Source of the DNA: DASQUP01 sp035641235
GTDB lineage: Bacteria > Actinomycetota > CADDZG01 > WHSQ01
NCBI GenBank assembly: GCA_035641235.1
Contig: DASQUP010000105.1
Coordinates: forward strand, 1-10,399
Direction of reading: 5' to 3'
DNA: 10,399 bases
Shown here in pieces: positions 1 to 5,880 of the stretch. The translations under genes were made by a program, and so were the position numbers. Under the pieces are notes generated by a model. That model was given only the letters and a program-made list of their open reading frames with translations, was not told where the DNA came from and ran no database searches. Position 1 is the stretch's first letter. Each line of letters opens with the position of its first letter.

Positions 1-88
1 AAAGCCGACGCCCGCCCCTAAAGGTTGTGGTTATTCCAGGGCCGCGAGCGTAAACTTCCTGGTCCAGAGATAAGAGGGAGTCGAGGAA

Positions 89-490
89 ATGACCGCAGCA
101 AGGAGAAAGCACTCGTTGTCAGAGGTTCTCGGACCGCTCGAGTCCGAAATCATGGACGTTGTGTGGGACGAGTCCGAGGTGACGGTACGGGACGTCCATC
201 GGAAACTGAACGAAAAACGGCCCATTGCGTACACAACCGTGATGACGACTCTCGGGCGCTTGACCGACAAGGGTCTGCTGCGGCGAGTGGAAGATCAGCC
301 GGCGCACCGTTTCTCGCCCCTCGTTTCGCGCGAGCAATACGCCCGGTCGACGGTGAAGTCGGTCGTGGATTGGCTCGTTAGCCACTTCCCCGATCCCGCC
401 GTCTCTTACTTCGTCGACCGCGTCGAATCCGAAGACGAGCGAGTCATCGAACGTCTCAGGGAGGCGATCGAACAGCGTAAGACCAAGTAG
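89..490 (+). CDS. BlaI/MecI/CopY-family transcriptional repressor
   Basis: A 133-residue protein of the BlaI/MecI (Penicillinase_R) family, dimeric winged-helix repressors that are inactivated when a partner membrane protease triggers their cleavage. The N-terminal winged helix spans roughly residues 12-78. LGPLESEIMDVVW forms the first helix, VTVRDVHRKLNEK the second, and IAYTTVMTTLGRLTDKGLL (46-64) is the typical recognition helix. The acidic, helical C-terminus (about 80-133) would be the dimerisation arm. Length is normal for the family (about 120-130). The ATG at 89 has a purine-rich ribosome site (GAGGGAG, 74-80) eight bases upstream; a second GAGGAA abuts the start. The next gene is an M56 peptidase, the usual partner, but 110 bases separate them instead of the usual tight overlap. 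No TACA/TGTA-type Bla operator is obvious upstream, so the target genes are unknown. Family assignment is firm; the regulon is not known. Confidence 0.93.
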   Translation: MTAARRKHSLSEVLGPLESEIMDVVWDESEVTVRDVHRKLNEKRPIAYTTVMTTLGRLTDKGLLRRVEDQPAHRFSPLVSREQYARSTVKSVVDWLVSHFPDPAVSYFVDRVESEDERVIERLREAIEQRKTK

Positions 491-600
491 GCCGGCCCCG
501 GCGGCAGGAAGAGTGATATCCATACCGCGTCGAAGGTGGGGCCGGGTCGGGCCTAGTTCGAGGCACACACAGGGGGACGACGTTCAGGGATGAGCGGCCG
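491..600. other. Intergenic spacer between repressor and M56 peptidase
   Basis: This 110-base gap is longer than expected for a blaI-blaR type pair. It contains two GC-rich 8-base complementary arms, CCGGCCCC at 492-499 and GGGGCCGG at 538-545, which could pair around a 38-base loop. It also holds the ribosome site AGGGA (586-590) for the following ATG. No convincing sigma70-type promoter was found. Because of the strong GC bias the pairing could be chance. Confidence 0.3.
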
Positions 601-2025
601 ATGATGACCCAGGCAGCCCCGACAATCCTTGCGCTCGAGACGGACTCCGCGTGGATCGTCATCCTTGCGGTTTCCCTGATCACCCTGCCCGCCGCGTTGC
701 TTCTCAGGCGGCTGATTGCGCGACCGGGCGGAATGGCGTCCGGGATCCTTCTCACGCTGCCCCTTTTGCTTCCATTGATCGCAGCCGTGGCCTACCAGCG
801 CGCGGTTCTCCCCGAGGTCGCCGTTCTCCAGCCCGTGAAAACCGCCTTGGAGGGGGGCGGCGGGGACCTCCTGCACCTTCTCTTCATCTCCGATGGAAGC
901 GGCTCGGCGACCGCCTACGCGTTGATCGGCTCGGCGGGGCCGTGGATCCTCTTAGTGGGCCTCGGCGTTAGCTCGCTGATGCTGCTCCGGCGGATGGTCG
1001 GCACTTGGATCCTTCACCGGCTGATTGCCAGGAGCAGACCGGCCTCGGGTCGTGAGGCGCCGTTCATCCACGAGACCGTTCAGCGGCTTACGGAGACATG
1101 CGGCCTGTCGCGAGCGCCCGAGGTCAACTACCTTCCCGATGGCATCCCCGGGGCGTTTGCCGTTGGGGCGCGCCGCGGCCGGATTCTCATCTCCGAGGAC
1201 CTCGTTGTGGGGCTGTCGCGTGATGAGCTGGCGGCCATCCTCGCCCACGAGGTGGCGCACATCCAGGCTCGCGACGTTCAGGTTGTGTTCACAGCCGGAC
1301 TCCTGCGGGACATGGTCGCGTGGAATCCACTTGCTCACATTGCCTACCGGAAGCTTGTAGCCAACCGAGAGTTGGAGGCCGACCGGCGCGCCGCGGTCCT
1401 GACTGGGAATCCGCTGTCGGTGGCATCCGGTCTTCTCAAGATGTACGAGCTCATGAAACAAGGTCCTCGTCGCGCCCGCGGAACCGCCCTCGCCTTCCTG
1501 AGACCGGGCGGGCGCATCGCTCGCCGCGTGTCGCACCTGATCGACGTCGCCGATGGGCGGGTCGGCCTCAGGCACCCGGGCCGGGTCCAATACGCGGCCG
1601 CAGTCCTCTTGGTTGCGGCACTCGGCCTTCAGGTCGGCGCCACCATCGCGGAGGACCGCAGCGCACTGGCCATTGTTTGGGGCTCAACTCAGACGGCGGG
1701 GGAGGACTTCGCTCCCAAATCCGAATTGCAGAAGCAGCGCCGAGCCCAGAAGAAAGCGCGCAAGAAGGTCGACGCCAACCCGAATCAGTACGCGCCGCGG
1801 CGTTCGGAGGCGAGCAAAGCTCCGACCGCCACGTCGATGAGCGAGCAGAACATCGGCGAATGGATGAAGGAAGTCGCCACCTGGACTCGCAAGCAGGGCG
1901 GCCAGGGGATATCCCCCCTGACGCTGCGCTGGGAGGCTCGTCAGGATTGGGCGGCGAGGCCTATAAGATGCACGGTCGGCTCAATCTGTCTGTACCGGAT
2001 TGAGCATGTGCCGCTGGTACCGTAG
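601..2025 (+). CDS. M56/BlaR1-type membrane zinc metallopeptidase, no beta-lactam sensor domain
   Basis: A polytopic membrane protease of the M56 (BlaR1/MecR1) family, likely the partner of the upstream repressor. Membrane segments are visible at about residues 18-35, 45-65, 105-129 and 331-350. The cytosolic peptidase domain has the zinc motif HEVAH at 216-220 (LAAILAHEVAHIQARD) and a second motif ELEAD at 257-261, giving the third ligand Glu257 in the usual ExxxD arrangement. After the last membrane segment there is only a basic tail of about 125 residues (KKARKKV and similar), not a penicillin-binding sensor domain, so the signal is unknown. The ATG at 601 is preceded by AGGGA at spacing ten. 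The final ~35 codons follow a run of six C (1913-1918) and use codons rare in GC-rich genomes (AGG, ATA, AGA). A +1 shift there would instead end at 2003, so the C-terminus is doubtful. Family and catalytic residues are clear. Confidence 0.88.
   Translation: MMTQAAPTILALETDSAWIVILAVSLITLPAALLLRRLIARPGGMASGILLTLPLLLPLIAAVAYQRAVLPEVAVLQPVKTALEGGGGDLLHLLFISDGSGSATAYALIGSAGPWILLVGLGVSSLMLLRRMVGTWILHRLIARSRPASGREAPFIHETVQRLTETCGLSRAPEVNYLPDGIPGAFAVGARRGRILISEDLVVGLSRDELAAILAHEVAHIQARDVQVVFTAGLLRDMVAWNPLAHIAYRKLVANRELEADRRAAVLTGNPLSVASGLLKMYELMKQGPRRARGTALAFLRPGGRIARRVSHLIDVADGRVGLRHPGRVQYAAAVLLVAALGLQVGATIAEDRSALAIVWGSTQTAGEDFAPKSELQKQRRAQKKARKKVDANPNQYAPRRSEASKAPTATSMSEQNIGEWMKEVATWTRKQGGQGISPLTLRWEARQDWAARPIRCTVGSICLYRIEHVPLVP
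1903..1920 (+). other. Hairpin with C6 run inside the M56 gene
   Basis: CAGGGG (1903-1908) pairs perfectly with CCCCTG (1915-1920) around a six-base loop, and the segment 1905-1916 is also a 12-base DNA palindrome. It contains the homopolymer C6 at 1913-1918, a likely spot for replication slippage, a sequencing indel or ribosomal frameshifting. It lies about 35 codons before the annotated end of the M56 gene. Confidence 0.5.
1979..2005 (+). terminator. Stem-loop at the 3' end of the M56 gene
   Basis: GCTCAATC (1979-1986) and GATTGAGC (1998-2005) form a perfect 8-base-pair stem with an 11-base loop. Outside it GCAC (1970-1973) can pair with GTGC (2008-2011). No T-run follows, so it is not a classical intrinsic terminator, although hairpins without U-tracts are common in actinobacteria. 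If the M56 reading frame shifts at the upstream C-run, its TGA stop (2001-2003) falls inside this stem. It may equally be the first element of a structured secG leader. Confidence 0.4.
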
Positions 2026-2116
2026 AGGGTCGGAACCCGGAGCGGCGCGATCGATGCGCGGCTGAGCCGGCGGTCCGTGACGTCAAAAATCCGCCGAGGA
2101 AGAAGGTGTTAGGGAA
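2026..2116 (+). promoter_or_regulatory. Hairpin-rich leader region upstream of secG
   Basis: Several local stems occupy the space before secG. GGGT/ACCC closes a CGGA tetraloop (2027-2038). A near-palindrome at 2041-2063 pairs AGCGGCGC with GCGCGGCT, with one G-G mismatch and a seven-base loop. CGGCGG (2068-2073) pairs with CCGCCG (2091-2096) immediately before the ribosome site AGGAAGAAGG (2097-2106). A -10-like TATAAGAT lies at 1962-1969, without a convincing -35. I do not recognise a known riboswitch or RNA family. A regulated or structured 5' leader is an inference. Confidence 0.35.
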
Positions 2117-2344
2117 GTGACCGCAGTTCTGGTCGTGATCCACGCGATTGCGTCGCTGCTGCTCATTCTGTTCATCCTGCTTCACGCAGGGAGGGGCGGG
2201 GGCGTGTCTGAAATGTTCGGGGGCGGGATGCAGAGCCAGGCAATGGGCTCGACCGTGATGGAGAAGAACCTCGACAGGATCACGGTAATCACCGCGATCG
2301 TCTTCACCGGAACGACGATCCTGCTGGCCTTCCGGCTGAAGTAG
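2117..2344 (+). CDS. secG: Preprotein translocase subunit SecG
   Basis: A 75-residue membrane protein, the SecG subunit of the SecYEG translocon that exports unfolded proteins across the cytoplasmic membrane. Two hydrophobic segments (about residues 2-24 and 54-72) flank the conserved cytoplasmic loop. That loop reads HAGRGGGVSEMFGGG, followed by EKNLDRITVITA, the arrangement typical of actinobacterial SecG. Length is normal. The GTG start at 2117 has AGGAAGAAGG ten bases upstream. In many actinobacteria secG follows gap-pgk-tpiA; here the repressor/M56 pair is upstream instead. Twenty-seven bases separate its stop from the GTG of the next lipoprotein gene, suggesting co-transcription. Confidence 0.93.
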   Translation: MTAVLVVIHAIASLLLILFILLHAGRGGGVSEMFGGGMQSQAMGSTVMEKNLDRITVITAIVFTGTTILLAFRLK

Positions 2345-2371
2345 CCGGGACATCCTTCTCGTTCCTATTCC

Positions 2372-4051
2372 GTGAGCCAGTTTTCTGCCCGAGTCGCCGG
2401 ATGCGCGGTCGCGCTCAGCGTCATCGTCGCGGCCTGTACCAGCGCGGCCGAGCCGGGCGCTTCTCCCGCGCGATCGGCACCGCCCTCGCCCGAATCGGAG
2501 CCGACTACCGATGAATCCTCTCCTGGGGCAACGCCGATTCAAGATGAGGATCCGGCGGAAGAATTCGAGGAGGACGCAATCGTCCTCTCGGTTGCCATTC
2601 CCGAGCCTTCGACCTTGGACCCGATGCGTATCAAGGACCCGGGTTCCACGCTTATCGCACGCCAGCTCTTCGAAGGCCTGACAAAGTGGGATCCGGAGCG
2701 GGAGGAGGTTGTACCGGCTGCGGCGGAGTCGTGGACCGTCTCGAACGGGGGCAGAACATTCACGTTCACGCTCCGAAGAGGAATGACGTTTCACGACGGA
2801 ACCCCGGTGACCTCGGGGGATTTCAAGTACGCGTTCGAACGGATCGCGCTGAGGCGGAACGCATCCGACCTCGCCTACACGCTCGATCGTGTGAATGGTT
2901 TCCTGCAGGTCAATCAACTCGGAAGCAAAAAGAAACTTGCGGGAATCGGCGCGCCGGACAAGAGAACCCTCGTCATTCGGTTGAGCGAGCCATACCACGA
3001 CTTCCCCACCGTCTTGACGCACCCGGGGCTGGTTCCGCTCCCCAAGGGATCCGTCGAAGACCTCGACACTTTTCTGACGTCGCCCGTGGGAAATGGTCCG
3101 TTCAAGATGGCTCGGAAGTGGAACCCCGGGGAAACTGCTGTGCTGGAGGCCGTCGAGGACTACGCACTCGGACGGCCAGAACTCGACGGGATCACGTTCG
3201 AGCCGGTGGTCGATGCGGCTCAATCGTGGCTGTCTTTCGATCGGGGGGACATCGACGTCGCAGAAGTTCCTGTCGGACAGTTCTCGTACGCGGTGAACAA
3301 ATACGGCGATCAGGGCTATCGGCCGTTCCTTGCCGGTTACAACTACGGGCTGAACATGAGTTCCGGAGTTCTGCGGCGGGCCCGGGCTAGAAGGGCGATA
3401 AACCTTGCGATCAATCGCGAGGCCATCGCGCAGGACATCTACCGCGGCAGCATGGTGCCCCCTCGCGGAATCATCCCCTCCGGCATGCCCGGGTTCGAGT
3501 CCGACCTCTGTTCGTCGCTGTGTTCGTATCAGCCGGGGGAGGCTCGGAAGCTCGTCAATGGATTGCCTGAGGGGGAGCGGACGCTAAAAATCAACTACAC
3601 GGAGGGCAGCCCCCACCACCAGGTTGCCAGAGCCGTTAAGCGCGATCTTCAGAAGGCCGGGTTCCGTGTCTCCATTAAGGGCTATCAGTTCGCCAGGTTC
3701 CTCCAGCGTCTTACCAGCGGTCGGGGAGGGGTTTACCGGCTCGGATGGATTGGCGAATACCCAGCTCCCGATGTCTTCCTCAGCTCACTCTTTGATTCCG
3801 CGTCTCCCGACAACCATTCCGGGTTCGACTCCGCGAAGGTGGATTCGCTTTTGGACCGCGCTCATCGCCAGCCGGATTCCGAGCGCCGGCTGGAGCTGTA
3901 CCGCAAGGCAGAGAGCGAAATCATGAAACGTACGCCCGTGGTTCCCATCGGAACCTTCATGTCCCATTGGGCGGCGCAATCGAACGTCACCGGCATCCAC
4001 TTCGACGTGCTGGGTGGTTTCGACGCGGCCGGCGTCTCAGTCGAGAGATAG
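2372..4051 (+). CDS. Family-5 ABC transporter substrate-binding lipoprotein (OppA/DppA-like)
   Basis: A 559-residue extracytoplasmic solute-binding protein of family 5 (SBP_bac_5), which captures oligopeptides or related solutes for an ABC importer. The N-terminus has a lipoprotein signal ending in IVAAC with Cys22 as the lipidated residue. A Ser/Pro/Glu/Asp-rich linker to about residue 70 tethers the domain. Family landmarks include LSVAIPEPSTLDP, FHDGTPVTSGDFKYAFERI, GNGPFKMARKW, the late YRLGWIGEYPAPDVFLSSLF, and an ending in the usual TPVVPIGTF region. Length fits the family. The GTG at 2372 is the only in-frame start that preserves the signal peptide, although no good ribosome site is visible before it (27 bases after secG). 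No permease or ATPase genes adjoin it, so the transporter partner must be elsewhere. The ligand cannot be stated; peptide binding is the family default. Confidence 0.9.
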   Translation: MSQFSARVAGCAVALSVIVAACTSAAEPGASPARSAPPSPESEPTTDESSPGATPIQDEDPAEEFEEDAIVLSVAIPEPSTLDPMRIKDPGSTLIARQLFEGLTKWDPEREEVVPAAAESWTVSNGGRTFTFTLRRGMTFHDGTPVTSGDFKYAFERIALRRNASDLAYTLDRVNGFLQVNQLGSKKKLAGIGAPDKRTLVIRLSEPYHDFPTVLTHPGLVPLPKGSVEDLDTFLTSPVGNGPFKMARKWNPGETAVLEAVEDYALGRPELDGITFEPVVDAAQSWLSFDRGDIDVAEVPVGQFSYAVNKYGDQGYRPFLAGYNYGLNMSSGVLRRARARRAINLAINREAIAQDIYRGSMVPPRGIIPSGMPGFESDLCSSLCSYQPGEARKLVNGLPEGERTLKINYTEGSPHHQVARAVKRDLQKAGFRVSIKGYQFARFLQRLTSGRGGVYRLGWIGEYPAPDVFLSSLFDSASPDNHSGFDSAKVDSLLDRAHRQPDSERRLELYRKAESEIMKRTPVVPIGTFMSHWAAQSNVTGIHFDVLGGFDAAGVSVER

Positions 4052-4053
4052 AC

Positions 4054-5409
4054 GTGCGGCGCTCCGCGTGGAGCCTGTGGGGCGTCGTTTGTTTGGTGGC
4101 CGTTCTGGCGTTCGGGGCATGCACGGACGACGCCGAACCAGCCGATCCTCGAGGGGTGGCGCCTTCTCCGCGCGGTCCCGAGACTCCGCAGCGCGGGGGA
4201 TCGGCCGTCTTCGGAGTGCTGGGGGAGCCGCCCACACTCGATCCTTATGCCCGGAAGGCCACCGATCTCACCTATGCGCTGGTCCGGCCGATATACCCCT
4301 CGCTCTACAGGTTTGATCCGCGCGGCAGGCCGGTGCCCTACCTGGCGGAGTCCCTCGAACCCACCTCCGAGGGTGTGCGGGTGCACCTTGCCGAACTTCG
4401 GTGGAGTGACGGGACCCCCATAACGTCCCGGGACGTTGCCGCCAGCGTTCGCCGGGCGCGAGCGCCATCCGGCTTCGCCCGAGTCCGGGGGGTGCGGGCC
4501 TCTGGCCCCCGGACCGTGGTGCTCAGCGGGCGCGTCGATGATTGGGAGTTCGCCCTCGCGACCGCCGCCTTCGTTCTACCCGACGGCCGGTCCGCCCGTC
4601 CGGGAGGTCGCTTCGGGGGGCCCTTCGTCCTGGCCGGACAAAGGCCGGGACTCCAGGTTGTCTACGAGCCGAACCCGCAGTGGGGGGACGGCGCGCCGAA
4701 CCTCGAACGACTGAAGGTTCAGTTCGTCGCGAGCGTGGGATTCCTGCTGGACCTTCTCGAGCGCGGAGACCTCGATGGTGCGGCCGTTCCCTCGAGTGTG
4801 AACCTCGACGACCGTCTTGCCGCCCGAGGAATCGGACATGCCGAGGCCCTGGGGTGGGAATCCGTCTACCTCGATTTCCGTGCCTCGGGACTCGGTGCGC
4901 GCGAGCGACGTGCCCTGGTGGGGGCGCTCGACCTCGGGGTGCTGTCGGAGGGCATAGTCCGGGACGACGGCCGGGTGGCGCGCACACTCCATCCGGCACC
5001 GGGCCCCGACGGAGCCGGCGGACCCTTCGCCGACGGCGGCCGGGGTTCTATCTCGGGGGTTCCGGTTCTGCTTACGGGGCCGGGGGGCGACGAGTTGATC
5101 GGCCTTACAACGCGGATCATCCAGCGCCAGCTCAACTCTGCGGGAGCGGCCGCCGAGATCGCGCCGGCGGAGCCGTCGGCGGTCTACGGAGGCGGCAGGG
5201 GGGATCCGGGAGGGGTGAAGATCCTCCGATCGGCGGGCGTGCCCGGGGCAACCGATCCTCGACGAGCGGCGCGTTCGCTTGATTTGTATCCCTTGTTTCA
5301 TGTCGAGTCAGTCGTTGCTTTCCGGGGCACTCTGAAGGCCGTCGAGGTGAACCCCTCGATCGAGGGCCCGTTGTGGAACGCCGAGCAGTGGTGGGCCGGC
5401 GCGCCGTAG
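4054..5409 (+). CDS. Second, divergent family-5 substrate-binding lipoprotein
   Basis: A 451-residue lipoprotein related to the preceding gene. The GTG at 4054 begins two bases after the upstream TAG, so translational coupling is likely. It restores a signal peptide (RRSAWSLWGVVCLVAVLAFGAC, Cys23) and avoids the 29-residue polar extension of an earlier in-frame start. Family features are VFGVLGEPPTLDPYARKA, a YLAESLEP segment, LRWSDGTPITSRDVAASVRRA and the closing NPSIEGPLWNAEQWW. It is about 100 residues shorter than its neighbour and lacks a recognisable DGxxY-type late domain block. It is strikingly lysine-poor (4 of 451, against 19 of 559 in the neighbour) and its DNA looks more GC-rich. 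The lipobox has Phe at -3, which is less usual. Binding function is inferred from the family; it may be a specialised or degenerate paralogue. Confidence 0.82.
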   Translation: MRRSAWSLWGVVCLVAVLAFGACTDDAEPADPRGVAPSPRGPETPQRGGSAVFGVLGEPPTLDPYARKATDLTYALVRPIYPSLYRFDPRGRPVPYLAESLEPTSEGVRVHLAELRWSDGTPITSRDVAASVRRARAPSGFARVRGVRASGPRTVVLSGRVDDWEFALATAAFVLPDGRSARPGGRFGGPFVLAGQRPGLQVVYEPNPQWGDGAPNLERLKVQFVASVGFLLDLLERGDLDGAAVPSSVNLDDRLAARGIGHAEALGWESVYLDFRASGLGARERRALVGALDLGVLSEGIVRDDGRVARTLHPAPGPDGAGGPFADGGRGSISGVPVLLTGPGGDELIGLTTRIIQRQLNSAGAAAEIAPAEPSAVYGGGRGDPGGVKILRSAGVPGATDPRRAARSLDLYPLFHVESVVAFRGTLKAVEVNPSIEGPLWNAEQWWAGAP

Positions 5410-5420
5410 TCCGCGCGCCG
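5397..5420 (+). terminator. GC-rich hairpin spanning the stop of the second lipoprotein gene
   Basis: CGGCGCGC (5397-5404) and GCGCGCCG (5413-5420) make a perfect 8-base-pair stem. The TAG stop codon (5407-5409) lies in the 8-base loop. There is no T-tract after it. Position and strength suggest transcription termination or mRNA 3'-end stabilisation for the secG-lipoprotein block. Confidence 0.5.
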
Positions 5421-5499
5421 ACGGTCCTGGCGCTCCGCTCGCTACGTTGCTTTGTGGGTGATCGGGCGGCTGCTTAAATGAGCGTCACGCGCGGCCAGA

Positions 5500-5505
5500 T
5501 ATACT
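5500..5505 (+). promoter_or_regulatory. Putative -10 element for the tRNA-Leu gene
   Basis: TATACT matches the TAnnnT pattern of a vegetative sigma -10 box and lies about 35 bases before the mature tRNA. A clear -35 at standard spacing is missing. Transcription would start near 5512, the first base of the hairpin described next. Confidence 0.4.
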
Positions 5506-5511
5506 TGCGAC

Positions 5512-5532
5512 GGCCCTGACGCAGTCAGGGCC
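5512..5532 (+). other. Inverted repeat in the tRNA leader
   Basis: GGCCCTGA (5512-5519) and TCAGGGCC (5525-5532) form a perfect 8-base-pair stem with a five-base loop CGCAG. It ends seven bases before the tRNA 5' end. It could be a hairpin in the precursor 5' leader, or a U-tract-less terminator protecting the tRNA from upstream read-through. Confidence 0.55.
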
Positions 5533-5539
5533 TTCCTAC

Positions 5540-5628
5540 GTCGGAGTGGCGGAATTGGCAGACGCGCTAGCTTGAGGGGCTAGTGCCCTTTACCGGGCGT
5601 GGGGGTTCAAGTCCCCCCTCCGACACCA
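5540..5628 (+). tRNA. tRNA-Leu (anticodon GAG), CCA encoded
   Basis: A complete class II tRNA reading CUC/CUU leucine codons. The acceptor stem is GTCGGAG (5540-5546) with CTCCGAC (5618-5624), the discriminator is A5625 and CCA is encoded at 5626-5628. The D arm runs GCG...CGC (5549-5565) with the GG pair. The anticodon stem CTAGC/GCTAG (5567-5571, 5579-5583) encloses loop TTGAGGG, with anticodon GAG at 5574-5576. The long variable arm GCCC...GGGC (5585-5598) is the hallmark of Leu/Ser tRNAs. The T arm is GGGGG-TTCAAGT-CCCCC (5601-5617). All stems are fully paired, so the gene looks functional. Confidence 0.97.
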
Positions 5629-5880
5629 CAAAGCTGCAGGCCAAGCCTGATGAACAACGCCCATTCAGCGCGTCAGCTCCGCGAGGGCTCGACTTCTACA
5701 ATCTTCTAACGGCGGGCCTACACCGAGCGGCGCGGCGCACTCCGACGGTGCCCTCCCGGAATCAATTTGAGCCGGCAGGGCAGATACGAGTTCCGGTTGC
5801 CGAGGACCAGAGTTGCCCCGGGTCCCACCTCGGGAGTATTAAGTAGGCCAACAGTCTGTAACAGAAGGGGGTTGGGCACG
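5629..5880 (+). other. Non-coding spacer after the tRNA
   Basis: No gene is supported in these 252 bases. A small hairpin CAGGC-CAA-GCCTG (5637-5649) lies nine bases after the CCA end and could help processing or termination. A -10-like TACAAT (5697-5702) lacks a -35. The better promoter candidate for the next gene is listed separately. An open frame reads into the next gene from 5767, but its residues precede the obvious signal peptide and look non-coding. Confidence 0.4.
5813..5842 (+). promoter_or_regulatory. Candidate promoter of the beta-propeller gene
   Basis: TTGCCC (5813-5818) and TATTAA (5837-5842) are separated by 18 bases, resembling -35 and -10 boxes. The predicted start near 5849 would give a 5' leader of about 30 bases carrying the ribosome site AGAAGGGGG (5863-5871). 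It is a pattern match only. Confidence 0.3.

Noticed and set aside
25..62. TAAACT (51-56) as -10 with TTGTGG (25-30) as -35, and CCAGG/CCTGG arms (36-40, 58-62) as operator for the repressor
   Set aside because: The spacer is 20 bases, the arms are only five bases, and no TACA/TGTA Bla-type dyad is present; not strong enough to annotate.
1961..3223. 420-codon minus-strand open frame opposite secG and the first lipoprotein
   Set aside because: It overlaps two well-supported genes, has no recognisable domain and has an Arg/Gly-rich random composition typical of antisense frames in GC-rich DNA.
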